The notes under the pieces are model-generated. The model saw only the letters and a program-made list of their open reading frames with translations, had not been told where the DNA came from and ran no database searches. Positions 51,483 to 58,748 of a stretch of DNA of 64,000 nucleotides are shown piece after piece. Each line of letters begins with the position of its first letter. The first letter of the stretch is position 1. The stretch comes from Mogibacterium sp. (GTDB lineage: Bacteria > Bacillota > Clostridia > Peptostreptococcales > Anaerovoracaceae): the NCBI GenBank assembly GCA_024403035.1, contig JAKSSP010000008.1, positions 1 through 64,000 of the forward strand, read 5' to 3'. A program made the translations under genes and the position numbers.

Positions 51483-52535
51483 TCATGACCCCCATCTCTC
51501 TATGACCTTCTGCAGAGCTGCTCTCAGTTTCTCCCCGAGTTCCGGATCCTTTTCGCTCGTTTCAATGATGATCTTGTCGATTTCGGAGTAGATGTCCTGT
51601 AGCTGGTCCACGTACACCTTGAACTCCATCACAGATGTGTTGCTCAGCTTCGCCTTATCTGCTTCGAGCTCTGAGACGCGGTCCTTAAGCGCCTGAATGG
51701 TCTCGGACTGCTCTTTCAGTGCATTTTCGGTCTCCTTCTGTGCATCGGCGCGCGCCTGATCTTTCAGTTCCGAGCTGGCCGCTTCGACCTTCTTCCGGAT
51801 CTCTTCGTCCTTGGACGCTTCGAGTTCCTTCTGTTTTGCCTTTGCCTTCTTCAGGTTATCTTTGACCTTATCGAGCTCCGCCTGAACGCCAGCCTTGTCA
51901 TCCTCAATCTGATCCATCTCCTTGCGGAGAGCCTCTGTCCGCCTCTCGTAGTCTTCCCGCATCTGATCGAATTCTTCCTCACTGACAGTCTCCGAGAGCT
52001 TTCTCTGCATCGAGGCGAGTTCCTTGCGGATGTCATCATTGTTGTGGTCGATCATCTCGGCCTTGCGTTCCGCAGCTTCTTTCTCTTCCCTGACTCTGGC
52101 CAGCTCCGCTTTAAGCTCCCGGACAGTCATATCAGAGATATCATTGGTCTCAATGACCTCTGCAGCGACCTCTTCCGGAGCGGCTAAAAGTGCCCAAATC
52201 CTTGAAATTCCAATATCCGTAAACGTTTCCGTTTTTGAAAACAGGCTACCCTCTTCATCGATTCGCTGCGCCAGTTTCATCATCTTTTCAGCCTTGCTCT
52301 TGCTGAATTCAAGATTATCTGCGCACCACTGCCCGAACTCGCCGTGCGGGATCCTGTTCTTTACCTCAACGAGTCTGCGGCCGGCGTCTGCCAGCATCGT
52401 CATGCTCATCTGTGCCAGGCTCTCCGCTTGGCGGTACCTGACATTGATCTCTGCAGTCAGCTGCTCGGTGCTTTTGTTTTCGATGCTGACTTCGGTCTCG
52501 TATGCGACGTCTATAGCGTTTACATTGCCGGACAT
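51483..52535 (-). CDS. DUF3102 family coiled-coil protein
   Basis: 350 residues. The N-terminal part (1-110) matches DUF3102: INVRYRQAESLAQMSMTMLA, GRRLVEVKNRIPHGEFGQW and LEFSKSKAEKMMKLAQ. Residues 130-300 are a continuous charged coiled coil. DUF3102 proteins are found on phages and conjugative elements, often near plasmid-like genes. Overlaps PcfJ by 16 bases. Confidence 0.8.
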   Translation of the reverse strand: MSGNVNAIDVAYETEVSIENKSTEQLTAEINVRYRQAESLAQMSMTMLADAGRRLVEVKNRIPHGEFGQWCADNLEFSKSKAEKMMKLAQRIDEEGSLFSKTETFTDIGISRIWALLAAPEEVAAEVIETNDISDMTVRELKAELARVREEKEAAERKAEMIDHNNDDIRKELASMQRKLSETVSEEEFDQMREDYERRTEALRKEMDQIEDDKAGVQAELDKVKDNLKKAKAKQKELEASKDEEIRKKVEAASSELKDQARADAQKETENALKEQSETIQALKDRVSELEADKAKLSNTSVMEFKVYVDQLQDIYSEIDKIIIETSEKDPELGEKLRAALQKVIERWGS

Positions 52536-54127
52536 AATATCTGTGTACCTCCTCCTATAGCTGCTACCTTCGCAGTCTTCTTTTCCTTGTTTATCTCTGC
52601 CTTCAGCTTTTTGGTGAAGGCCTTTGTGAATATATCTACATCTTCAGTCATGCTGCAGTTATGTAAGCCTCTGCACTGTACGAAGTCTCCGTTTGGGCGA
52701 GTCTCCAGAGTGTAGTATGGCTCCTGAGGATCACTTGTCCTTCTGATGAAGAATATGAAGCAGTCTCCCCTCGCTATCTTGTCGCCGTAGGTCTTCACGC
52801 AGTGGCAGAGCTTGGCGCTTTCCTTGTTCAGGTCTTCCTGGCTTTGTGCAGGTATGATTATCAGGTCTTTGGTCTTGAATTCTGATGCGCGGCTGTTCTC
52901 TGCGATCGCCTTCTCTATAGCTGCGTTTCTTTCGATCTTCACCTGTTCGATGGCTTCATCGTGAGCCAGTTTCAGATCCTTCGGCCGTAAGACACTGTAC
53001 TTCCGGATGTCTCTCCCGAGCTTCTCACAGGCTTGCATATAATCTTTGTAGTCGCTGAGCAGGTCTATGCGGGACCGGCCAGCTGACATGTAGTGCTCCT
53101 GAGTCTTTGCCCAGCGCAGCCATTTATCAAAGGGCATGAACCTCTCGACTTCCCTTCTATAGATGTTCTGATATTTGTGAGCCTTATAGTCATACTCTCT
53201 CCAGCAGAGCATGTCTTTCAGGATCGGGAAGCACACTATTTCCTTTTCTGGTTCTGACAGCGCCTGGAATGCCTCGAGCTCACACATTGTAGGATCATAG
53301 TCTCTGAGCATCCTGACATGACGCCTCGGCAGTTTGAGGATCTTCTCGAGGCTCTTGCCCCGCCAGTTGATCCCTCTGCATCCATCGCCATCTATTTTCG
53401 CCCTAGCTATATGCTCGAATCCGGCTTTGCCGAGAAGCTCAACGCTGTGATACTTCATGCAGGTCGAAAGAAACCGTATGATGTTCATCCCGTCGAAGTC
53501 GCGCAGTATAGGCATGTACAGGAGATGCCGACAGTCGCTTCTTGCGAGCATTTCATAGAGCCCAATTGTGTAGACATGGTCCTCATACTTCGAGTAGTAT
53601 GCCCAGCAGCCGCCCATAGCATGAGGCGCGGGCGGGACATGCATAGGCTCGACTTGTTCGTAATAACCGTCACCGCACCAGTTGTCTCTCAGCCTGTATC
53701 GTGTCTGCTCTTCCCTGCCGATGATGTAAATATTCGTCAAAGACTTATAGAGATCCGGTCTGCCGAATGGTCTGAAGTCTGCAATGACCTCATTAAGGAA
53801 GCCGTAGATCTTGCCCTGGTGTTCTGCGAATGACAGCACTCTGAAGTACTCCGTATAGCGCTGCCTTCCTCTTCCCGCTGAGAGGACTGTGCATCGTTCC
53901 CCGCATTCCGGGCACCAGCCTTCCATCCCATGCAGACCTGTGCATTCTCCCTGGCAGATGACCCACTCCTCGCCGCAGCGTGTACAGACCGCCTTGTTCC
54001 TTTTGCCGTTGTATATGATGTATCCGCGCTTGATGTATTCCTGATAGCAGGTCTCTATGAGCGCCGGATCTGATGGTGGGACGTCCTTCAGGAGCCTCTC
54101 CATATCTTCTATTTCCATCCGTTTCAT
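52520..54127 (-). CDS. PcfJ-like protein
   Basis: 535 residues. N-terminal zinc-binding region with CTRCGEEW, CQGEC and WCPECGERC (about 48-85); the C-terminal PcfJ domain contains CHCVKTYGDKIARGDCFIFF and CRGLHNC. PcfJ was first named on enterococcal conjugative plasmid pCF10; its biochemical role is unknown. Paired with PcfK, 11 bases upstream, as on plasmids. AGGGAGG precedes the ATG. Confidence 0.82.
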   Translation of the reverse strand: MKRMEIEDMERLLKDVPPSDPALIETCYQEYIKRGYIIYNGKRNKAVCTRCGEEWVICQGECTGLHGMEGWCPECGERCTVLSAGRGRQRYTEYFRVLSFAEHQGKIYGFLNEVIADFRPFGRPDLYKSLTNIYIIGREEQTRYRLRDNWCGDGYYEQVEPMHVPPAPHAMGGCWAYYSKYEDHVYTIGLYEMLARSDCRHLLYMPILRDFDGMNIIRFLSTCMKYHSVELLGKAGFEHIARAKIDGDGCRGINWRGKSLEKILKLPRRHVRMLRDYDPTMCELEAFQALSEPEKEIVCFPILKDMLCWREYDYKAHKYQNIYRREVERFMPFDKWLRWAKTQEHYMSAGRSRIDLLSDYKDYMQACEKLGRDIRKYSVLRPKDLKLAHDEAIEQVKIERNAAIEKAIAENSRASEFKTKDLIIIPAQSQEDLNKESAKLCHCVKTYGDKIARGDCFIFFIRRTSDPQEPYYTLETRPNGDFVQCRGLHNCSMTEDVDIFTKAFTKKLKAEINKEKKTAKVAAIGGGTQILCPAM

Positions 54128-54138
54128 CGCCGCCTCCC

Positions 54139-54468
54139 TTAAATGAGGTCAAGGATGTCCACGCGGCTTGCAGGCTCTCTCTTCGGCGCCTTCGTACCGA
54201 GCTGCTCAAGCCCGTAATACTTATCGACCATGTCGTAGACTTCCTCAGGCGGGATGTATGCGCAGTTGCCCTTTCTTCTCTTTTTGGCCTCAGACCAGAT
54301 ATTGTCATAGATCTTCTTGAGGCTTTTATCATCTGCGAGTATCAGGAGTGCAGCTGCGTCTGACGTGCACTTTTCCGTCAGATGCTCCTCTATGGCAAAG
54401 GCTATAGGATCATTGATCGCCATAGCTTCCTGTGTGATCTTCGCGATTGCCTTATCTATCATTTCCAC
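54139..54468 (-). CDS. PcfK-like protein (AcrIIA9 family)
   Basis: 109 residues: AIEEHLTEKCTSDAAALLIL, SLKKIYDNIWSEAKKRRKGN and PPEEVYDMVDKYYG are the PcfK family core. PcfK homologues include the Cas9 inhibitor AcrIIA9, so this protein could protect the phage from type II-A CRISPR-Cas; many family members may have another role. The C-terminal 25 residues are a basic linker then DILDLI. Immediately upstream of PcfJ. Confidence 0.75.
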   Translation of the reverse strand: MEMIDKAIAKITQEAMAINDPIAFAIEEHLTEKCTSDAAALLILADDKSLKKIYDNIWSEAKKRRKGNCAYIPPEEVYDMVDKYYGLEQLGTKAPKREPASRVDILDLI

Positions 54469-54489
54469 TCTTCCTTCCTGTTTAAACCT

Positions 54490-54789
54490 TTATACGGCTG
54501 TGCGTTTGGCAGCCTTCCTTCTCTCTTTTGCCTTTTTGATCGCATATGCCTGAGCCCTTGCCTTCTTTCTGGCCATGTATATGTCTGTGATCCGGCGCTC
54601 TTCTTCCGCCTGGCGTCTTTGTGCTCTGAGCCTGGAGGCTTCTCTCTTCTGCTCCGGTAACATATAGCCGCAGCTCCATATCCCGGACCAGCTGGTGTGA
54701 TGCTCGCAGCGCCGGCAGCACTCCGCACATACCCTCCCGCCGTTCTTCGCACAGACAGGGCCCCACCAATGGCAGTCCGGCGATGTCAC
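54490..54789 (-). CDS. Cys/His-rich zinc-binding early protein with basic tail
   Basis: 99 residues from GTG 54789. Zinc-binding pattern DCHWWGPVC, RVCAECCRRCEHH and WSCGYML, followed by a long Arg/Lys/Ala-rich helix (RLRAQRRQAEEERRITD; KKAKERRKAAKRTAV). Start uncertain: the frame is open upstream and encodes another CxxC (YTCRVCG) before the GTG, but offers no ATG and no Shine-Dalgarno. Two other frames here are also open and are shadows. Confidence 0.55.
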   Translation of the reverse strand: MTSPDCHWWGPVCAKNGGRVCAECCRRCEHHTSWSGIWSCGYMLPEQKREASRLRAQRRQAEEERRITDIYMARKKARAQAYAIKKAKERRKAAKRTAV

Positions 54790-54815
54790 CCCACATACGC
54801 GGCAGGTGTATTCCT

Positions 54816-55064
54816 CTATGACCGCTTCGTCGGCATCCTCATCAGCTCGAAGTTCGCCTGGTACATCCCGTCCTCCGTGATCATCGACGATACCTGTATC
54901 GGATAGCCCTTCCTCCGGAGCTCCTTGATATCGTTCAGGATCACGCCTCTCGTGACCCTGAGTCTTCTGGCCATATTGCTGCTCGTAGCGCCTCCCGGCT
55001 GTGAGATCAGCGTCAGCACTCTGCTCTGCCTGTAGCCTGCTGCCTGTTCTTTCGTTAACCCCAT
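54816..55064 (-). CDS. Small winged-helix/HTH early protein
   Basis: 82 residues with a helix-turn-helix (SSNMARRLRVTRGVILNDIK) followed by a wing (GYPIQVSSMITEDG), the HTH_11/BirA-like layout. Probably a DNA-binding regulator of early genes. Starts 2 bases after the 51-residue gene. Confidence 0.7.
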   Translation of the reverse strand: MGLTKEQAAGYRQSRVLTLISQPGGATSSNMARRLRVTRGVILNDIKELRRKGYPIQVSSMITEDGMYQANFELMRMPTKRS

Positions 55065-55066
55065 GT

Positions 55067-55222
55067 CTAGCCTCCTATAGCCGAGAGCATGAAGCAGATC
55101 GCGAGCAGCCCCACCCAGGCGACAATATCGCCGACAATCTCGAGTGCCGCTGCCCGCCTCTTCATTTTCTGGTCTTGTCTCTTCCTCTCTGCGAGGATCC
55201 TTCTTATTTCGTTATCGCTCAT
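55067..55222 (-). CDS. 51-residue early protein with C-terminal membrane helix
   Basis: Starts MSDNEIRRILAERKRQDQKM, basic, then a hydrophobic helix (VAWVGLLAICFMLSAIGG). It overlaps the HTH gene to its right by 11 bases and abuts the next. It could tether a complex to the membrane. Unknown family. Confidence 0.6.
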   Translation of the reverse strand: MSDNEIRRILAERKRQDQKMKRRAAALEIVGDIVAWVGLLAICFMLSAIGG

Positions 55223-55430
55223 CTAAGTACCCTCCTTTGTATTTCGGGTTGAAGACTATCTCGTAGTCCAGAGCTCGCATGATAGCCAGCATCGTGTCCA
55301 TGCGCGGTGAAACAGATCCGTTTTCAATGTTCGCAACCGTCTGCTGGCTCATGTGCACCTTGTCTGCAAGTTGCTTCCTGGTAAGGCCTCTCTTCTTGCG
55401 GATCTTCTTTACGATCTCTCCTGTGTTCAT
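55212..55430 (-). CDS. XRE-family HTH protein (early)
   Basis: 72 residues, nearly all one HTH_3 domain: IRKKRGLTRKQLADKVHMSQ then QTVANIENGSVSPRMDTML. A phage-encoded regulator separate from CI and Cro. It overlaps both neighbours by a few bases. Confidence 0.8.
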   Translation of the reverse strand: MNTGEIVKKIRKKRGLTRKQLADKVHMSQQTVANIENGSVSPRMDTMLAIMRALDYEIVFNPKYKGGYLDER

Positions 55431-55627
55431 GCTTGTGCTTCCCTGGCCTCTCTCTCAGCGCGGATCTGCTCCGCCCTGGCCATGACTCTGTCTCTGACTT
55501 CCGGATTGTTTTTCATGTCATTCAGAAAGATCGGGATTATCGCATAGCCAAGCGCCGTTATCCTCCAATCCGGGATCTCTATATTTCCGTATTTGACCTT
55601 GCCTCCGGTGCTACTTATGGAGTCCAT
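55427..55627 (-). CDS. Small early protein (66 residues)
   Basis: From MDSISSTGGKVKYGNIEIPD; this ATG has AAAGGAAG at good distance, unlike the longer reading to 55768 that runs through the divergent promoter. A beta start, then a helical, strongly charged end (RDRVMARAEQIRAEREAREA). Unknown function. Confidence 0.55.
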   Translation of the reverse strand: MDSISSTGGKVKYGNIEIPDWRITALGYAIIPIFLNDMKNNPEVRDRVMARAEQIRAEREAREAQA

Positions 55628-55675
55628 ACCGATCTTCCTTTCCTGTGTTGATAAGTTCCTCTTCATCGGCGACCG

Positions 55676-55684
55676 TGTTATACT
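55676..55684 (+). promoter_or_regulatory. Extended -10 promoter of the plus-strand zinc-ribbon gene
   Basis: TGT followed by TATACT, 22 bases before the start codon at 55707 and 13 bases before a perfect AAAGGAGG. No clear -35, as usual for extended -10 promoters. Confidence 0.5.
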
Positions 55685-55706
55685 CTCCGTGAAAGGAGGT
55701 GACTGT

Positions 55707-55910
55707 ATGAGCAAGAGTAGGGTCACAGTTGAAATGTCTAAGGACCTCGATAAGATTCTCAAAGACATGACTGAGAATTACTTGAAAGACGGCGGCGAAA
55801 TTGAAATTGAGTGTCCGCATTGTGGTCTTCCAGTAAAAGTGCATGCCGGCGAGACTACTTGCCCATCCTGCAACAACCTAATCACGGTTATCGACGAAAT
55901 TAAGTTGTAG
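55707..55910 (+). CDS. Plus-strand zinc-ribbon protein inside the leftward early operon
   Basis: 67 residues from MSKSRVTVEMSKDLDKILKD; a helical start and a C-terminal CPHCGLPVKVHAGETTCPSC zinc ribbon. The ATG at 55707 has AAAGGAGGTGA, the best ribosome site in the region. The gene opposes the early operon, with its own promoter, and its last 33 bases overlap the end of the 59-residue minus-strand gene. Confidence 0.7.
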   Translation: MSKSRVTVEMSKDLDKILKDMTENYLKDGGEIEIECPHCGLPVKVHAGETTCPSCNNLITVIDEIKL

Positions 55911-56057
55911 GGTGATTTCTCCCTTGTTGGCCAACTGATCCAGAAGGAAGTTGGCCTTTTCTAATGCGTCATTCAGCTCATCAACTTTTGACTTGACCTT
56001 CTCAACCTCTGTTAGATCCGGCCTGACTTCGACGTATGCGACTTTCGTTTTTTCCAT
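55878..56057 (-). CDS. 59-residue helical early protein
   Basis: MEKTKVAYVEVRPDLTEVEK, then a coiled coil (KSKVDELNDALEKANFLLDQ) and a beta end (GEITLQLNFVDNRD). GGGAGG precedes the ATG. First early gene after Cro; its 3' end overlaps antisense with the plus-strand zinc-ribbon gene. Confidence 0.65.
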   Translation of the reverse strand: MEKTKVAYVEVRPDLTEVEKVKSKVDELNDALEKANFLLDQLANKGEITLQLNFVDNRD

Positions 56058-56084
56058 TCCGTTCCTCCCGATAAGTCCCTCTTC

Positions 56085-56136
56085 ATTACCTATGTCAATA
56101 GGTAATGATCAGTGATACCCGTAGGGTAGCACTGAT
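56085..56136. promoter_or_regulatory. Two adjacent palindromes between Cro and the early genes
   Basis: ATTACCTA / TAGGTAAT (56085-56106, 6-base loop) and ATCAGTGaTACCC / GGGTAgCACTGAT (56108-56136, 3-base loop). Neither has a U-tract on the minus strand, so they may be protein-binding or antitermination sites rather than terminators. Confidence 0.45.
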
Positions 56137-56138
56137 AT

Positions 56139-56153
56139 ATAACTTTAAGTTAT
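56139..56153. promoter_or_regulatory. Repressor operator copy at the end of cro
   Basis: ATAACTTTAAGTTAT, the same ATAACT-N3-AGTTAT palindrome as at 56406-56420. It overlaps the cro stop codon. Confidence 0.6.
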
Positions 56154-56359
56154 GTAGTGGGTAAAAAAATATAGTCCGCACCGATATTGTATAAGCGGCA
56201 CATCATCTCGAACTCGGCCGGTTTAGGTGTTACCTTCCCCTTTTCCCAGTTTCCGATTGTCTGCTTGCTTACCTTCATCGTGCGGGCTACGTCTTCCTGT
56301 GTCATGCCTGCATTCACTCTAGCAGCTGCCAGTGATATCTGTAATGGTTTTCTTTCCAT
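56150..56359 (-). CDS. Cro-like XRE repressor
   Basis: 69 residues from MERKPLQISLAAARVNAGMT (AAAGGA upstream). HTH_3: MTQEDVARTMKVSKQTIGNW then EKGKVTPKPAEFEMMCRLYN. First gene of the leftward early operon, divergent from the CI-like gene; the operator at 56406 lies in its promoter. Confidence 0.82.
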   Translation of the reverse strand: MERKPLQISLAAARVNAGMTQEDVARTMKVSKQTIGNWEKGKVTPKPAEFEMMCRLYNIGADYIFLPTT

Positions 56360-56397
56360 TTTGAGGTTCCTTTCATCTGTTCTCATCCGATGGCATT

Positions 56398-56426
56398 ACT
56401 TTAATATAACTCTAAGTTATTGTCAA
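56398..56426 (-). promoter_or_regulatory. Early promoter with embedded operator
   Basis: TTGACA (56421-56426), 17-base spacer, TAAAGT (56398-56403). The 15-base palindrome ATAACTCTAAGTTAT (56406-56420) fills the spacer, so repressor binding would block RNA polymerase. A looser third copy (ATAACTTTCAATGAT) is at 56467-56481 before the CI-like gene, and ATTACTTT/AAAGTAAT arms (56395, 56432) flank the site. Confidence 0.65.
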
Positions 56427-56516
56427 TACTCAAAGTAATATTTTTTTACTTTTAGTGTCGACAAGTATAACTTTCAATGATAATATGTAGTTCCTACTAT
56501 TAAAGGAGCCTCCAAA

Positions 56517-56936
56517 ATGAACGAAAGAGAAGACAAAATTAACCTTATAATAGCTAGCAACCTTGTTAAGCTCTTAAGGGAAAAGAATCGCACTCAGCTC
56601 GAATTAGCTGAGTACCTTGGCGTTACGCAAGCATCTATATCGAACTGGTGTAACGGTATCAAAATGCCCCGCATGGACAAGATAGATTTGATCTGTGACT
56701 TCTTCGGTATTCGGAGGTCTCAGCTCATGGGGCTGGACGACGAGCCCTCTTCATCCGGATCTGATCAGGCTGACGCCCTCTTCATCGAGAAGTACGGTCA
56801 GCCGGTCTTTGATGCTGCCATGATCTACTCCTCCCTTGACGAGCTGGACAGAGGCAAAATCGACGAGCGCATGAATGTGCTGCTGGAGGACGAAAAGTAT
56901 CAAAAAAGGTCACATTTCACCGCGAAGGCAATTTGA
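56517..56936 (+). CDS. CI-like prophage repressor (XRE)
   Basis: 139 residues: N-terminal HTH_3 (LREKNRTQLELAEYLGVTQA then SISNWCNGIKMPRMDKIDLI), then a Ser/Asp linker and a helical C-terminal part (FIEKYGQPVFDAAMIYSSLD) without the S24 peptidase residues. It would therefore not self-cleave in the RecA way, and induction must differ from lambda. AAAGGAG lies 8 bases before the ATG. Divergent from Cro. Confidence 0.83.
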   Translation: MNEREDKINLIIASNLVKLLREKNRTQLELAEYLGVTQASISNWCNGIKMPRMDKIDLICDFFGIRRSQLMGLDDEPSSSGSDQADALFIEKYGQPVFDAAMIYSSLDELDRGKIDERMNVLLEDEKYQKRSHFTAKAI

Positions 56937-56967
56937 TATATTTGTCGTTTCAGAAGGAGTAATTGTA

Positions 56968-57453
56968 ATGGGTATATTAAAAGAAATGTTTAATCCCCAA
57001 AAGTCGCAGAAGAAGGATATGCCAAAGAAGGAGAATACTTCTGAAAACACCTTTTTTGAGCAAAGCTTTATTCAAAGCCATACATTTAAGGGATACAAAC
57101 GATTTCAAGTATCATACTACGGATATGCCCCTGCTGAAAAAGGAGTCGCTACATTTCGTAAATATGATCTTGATCTTGAAGGAGCTGAAGTTCGCCTTAA
57201 GGGTGTTAAACGAAGTGGTTATCTATTCCTTGATGTTTTTGTGCATGGCTTTTTTCTTGGAAGCGTTACCTTTTGGGGCTCTGATGACAACAATCTTGCT
57301 TTTATGAATCAGTATCTGTTCAAAGGTCTTGTTGAAAAAGCGCACATAAGGATTGATTATGAAACCATAATTACTTCGGAAGGTTCGGTAAAAAGAGAAA
57401 AAATATATCTATTTTTGAAACCCAAGCAACAAAAGAGAAATGCTACTTCGTAG
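56968..57453 (+). CDS. Uncharacterised protein, possible HIRAN-like domain
   Basis: 161 residues from MGILKEMFNPQKSQKKDMPK (AAGGAG upstream). A disordered basic N-terminus is followed by a beta-rich domain (YKRFQVSYYGYAPAEKGVAT; GAEVRLKGVKRSGYLFLDVF; FFLGSVTFWG) reminiscent of HIRAN domains, but the match is weak. Its 3' end replaces the 5' end of hicA. A+T-rich relative to neighbours. Cargo region. Confidence 0.5.
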   Translation: MGILKEMFNPQKSQKKDMPKKENTSENTFFEQSFIQSHTFKGYKRFQVSYYGYAPAEKGVATFRKYDLDLEGAEVRLKGVKRSGYLFLDVFVHGFFLGSVTFWGSDDNNLAFMNQYLFKGLVEKAHIRIDYETIITSEGSVKREKIYLFLKPKQQKRNATS

Positions 57454-57584
57454 AACATGGTAAAGAGCATGACAAATGGCACAGTGATATAACCGGGAAG
57501 GACTTCAGAGTCCCTCGACATCAAAGCAAAGAAATCCGACCTGGCACACTGGACGCAATCATGAAGGACGCGGGGCTGAAATAA
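57441..57584 (+). pseudogene. hicA toxin remnant lacking its N-terminus
   Basis: The frame overlapping and following the previous gene reads YFVEHGKEHDKWHSDITGKD, FRVPRHQSKEIRPGTLDAIM, KDAGLK and stop: the HicA core with its catalytic His (GKEHD). The usual first helix (about 14 residues up to GWY) and a start codon are missing; the open frame upstream (KRKNISIFETQATKEKC) does not look like HicA. HicA is an mRNA interferase. This copy is probably not made, though its partner hicB is intact. Confidence 0.75.
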
Positions 57585-57619
57585 GCCCCGCCTTCCCCAC
57601 ACATATAGGAGGTATAGAA

Positions 57620-58009
57620 ATGAGATACGCATATCCGGCGATATTTACAAAAGAAGATGAAGGATACTCTGTTATCTTTCCTGATCTGGAAGGATGCTAC
57701 ACCAGCGGAGACGATCTGCAGGACGCGCTGTACATGGCTGAAGATGTTCTTGCTTTCACTCTGTTCGATTACGAAAAAACCGGCAGAGATATTCCGGTTT
57801 CAAGTGATCCTGCAGCTCTCGATGTCGGAGACAACAGCTTTGTGAACTATGTAGCCTGCGATACCATAGAGTATCAGAAGCGTAACAATAACAGGGCCGT
57901 CAAGAAGACCCTCTCTATTCCGGAGTGGCTCAATGAGATCGCTACCGAAAAAGGCGTGAACTTCTCGCAGGTACTTCAGGATGCCCTGAAGAGTCAGCTG
58001 GGACTGTAA
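57620..58009 (+). CDS. hicB: HicB antitoxin
   Basis: 129 residues. HicB fold at the N-terminus (YPAIFTKEDEGYSVIFPDLE, GCYTSGDDLQDALYMAEDVL) and a C-terminal ribbon-helix-helix segment (VKKTLSIPEWLNEIATEKGV). AGGAGG precedes the ATG. It normally neutralises HicA and represses its own operon; here it is an orphan after hicA truncation and could act as an antitoxin against other HicA toxins. Confidence 0.88.
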   Translation: MRYAYPAIFTKEDEGYSVIFPDLEGCYTSGDDLQDALYMAEDVLAFTLFDYEKTGRDIPVSSDPAALDVGDNSFVNYVACDTIEYQKRNNNRAVKKTLSIPEWLNEIATEKGVNFSQVLQDALKSQLGL

Positions 58010-58025
58010 TTATAAGGAGTGTGTT

Positions 58026-58730
58026 ATGGAATATAACATTTACTGTGACGAGAGCTGCCATCTGGAGCATGATGATTCAACAGTGATGGTTTTGGGTGGC
58101 ATTTATTGTCCGAATAGCAAAAAAGCCGAGCTATTTGAGAAAATCCGCAAGCTCAAGGTTGCTCATGGGTTGGATCCATTTTTCGAAATCAAGTGGACCA
58201 AGGTTTCCTATTCAAAGATTGATTTCTATAGTGATCTCGTTAAGCTATTTGCTGAAGAAGACTGTTTGTCCTACCGCTGCTTAGTAATAAAGAACAAGGC
58301 TAAATTGAACCACGAGAAGTATAACCGTGGAAGTCACGATCTCTGGTACTACAAAATGTACTACCTTATGCTAAATGCAATAATACTTCCAGAGAATCAG
58401 TACAATATATACATCGACATAAAGGATACCTTGGGACGAAAAAGAATCGACACGCTTCAGGACGTTCTGTGCAACAATATATATGATTTCAAAAAGGATG
58501 TAGTTAAGCGCATTACACAGATTGATTCTAAGGAGTCTGAGCTCCTTCAGCTGGCGGATCTCCTGAATGGTGCTATATGTTTCTTCCACAGGGGACTTCA
58601 CAAGGTAAAAAACGCAAATCAAGGAAAGGTCGCCATTGTAAAAATGCTATCAGAGCAACATGATCTGAGTCGTAAAACACCTATCGAGAGCCAGAAATTC
58701 AATCTTTTTATCTGGACTCCGAAGCTGTAG
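58026..58730 (+). CDS. DUF3800 protein
   Basis: 234 residues with the family's acidic motifs: YCDESC near residue 6, YIDIKDTLGR and SELLQLADLLNGAI. DUF3800 has an RNase H-like fold and occurs widely on mobile elements; nuclease activity is plausible but not shown. AAGGAG precedes the ATG, and the gene is 18 bases before its partner. Moderately A+T-rich. Cargo position between repressor and recombinase. Confidence 0.82.
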   Translation: MEYNIYCDESCHLEHDDSTVMVLGGIYCPNSKKAELFEKIRKLKVAHGLDPFFEIKWTKVSYSKIDFYSDLVKLFAEEDCLSYRCLVIKNKAKLNHEKYNRGSHDLWYYKMYYLMLNAIILPENQYNIYIDIKDTLGRKRIDTLQDVLCNNIYDFKKDVVKRITQIDSKESELLQLADLLNGAICFFHRGLHKVKNANQGKVAIVKMLSEQHDLSRKTPIESQKFNLFIWTPKL

Positions 58731-58748
58731 TTGTGGAGGTGTGAAGAA

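Noticed and set aside
54459-54796. Three overlapping minus-strand frames all open
   Set aside because: Only one has the paired Cys/His zinc pattern; the other two are Arg/Gly-rich shadows.
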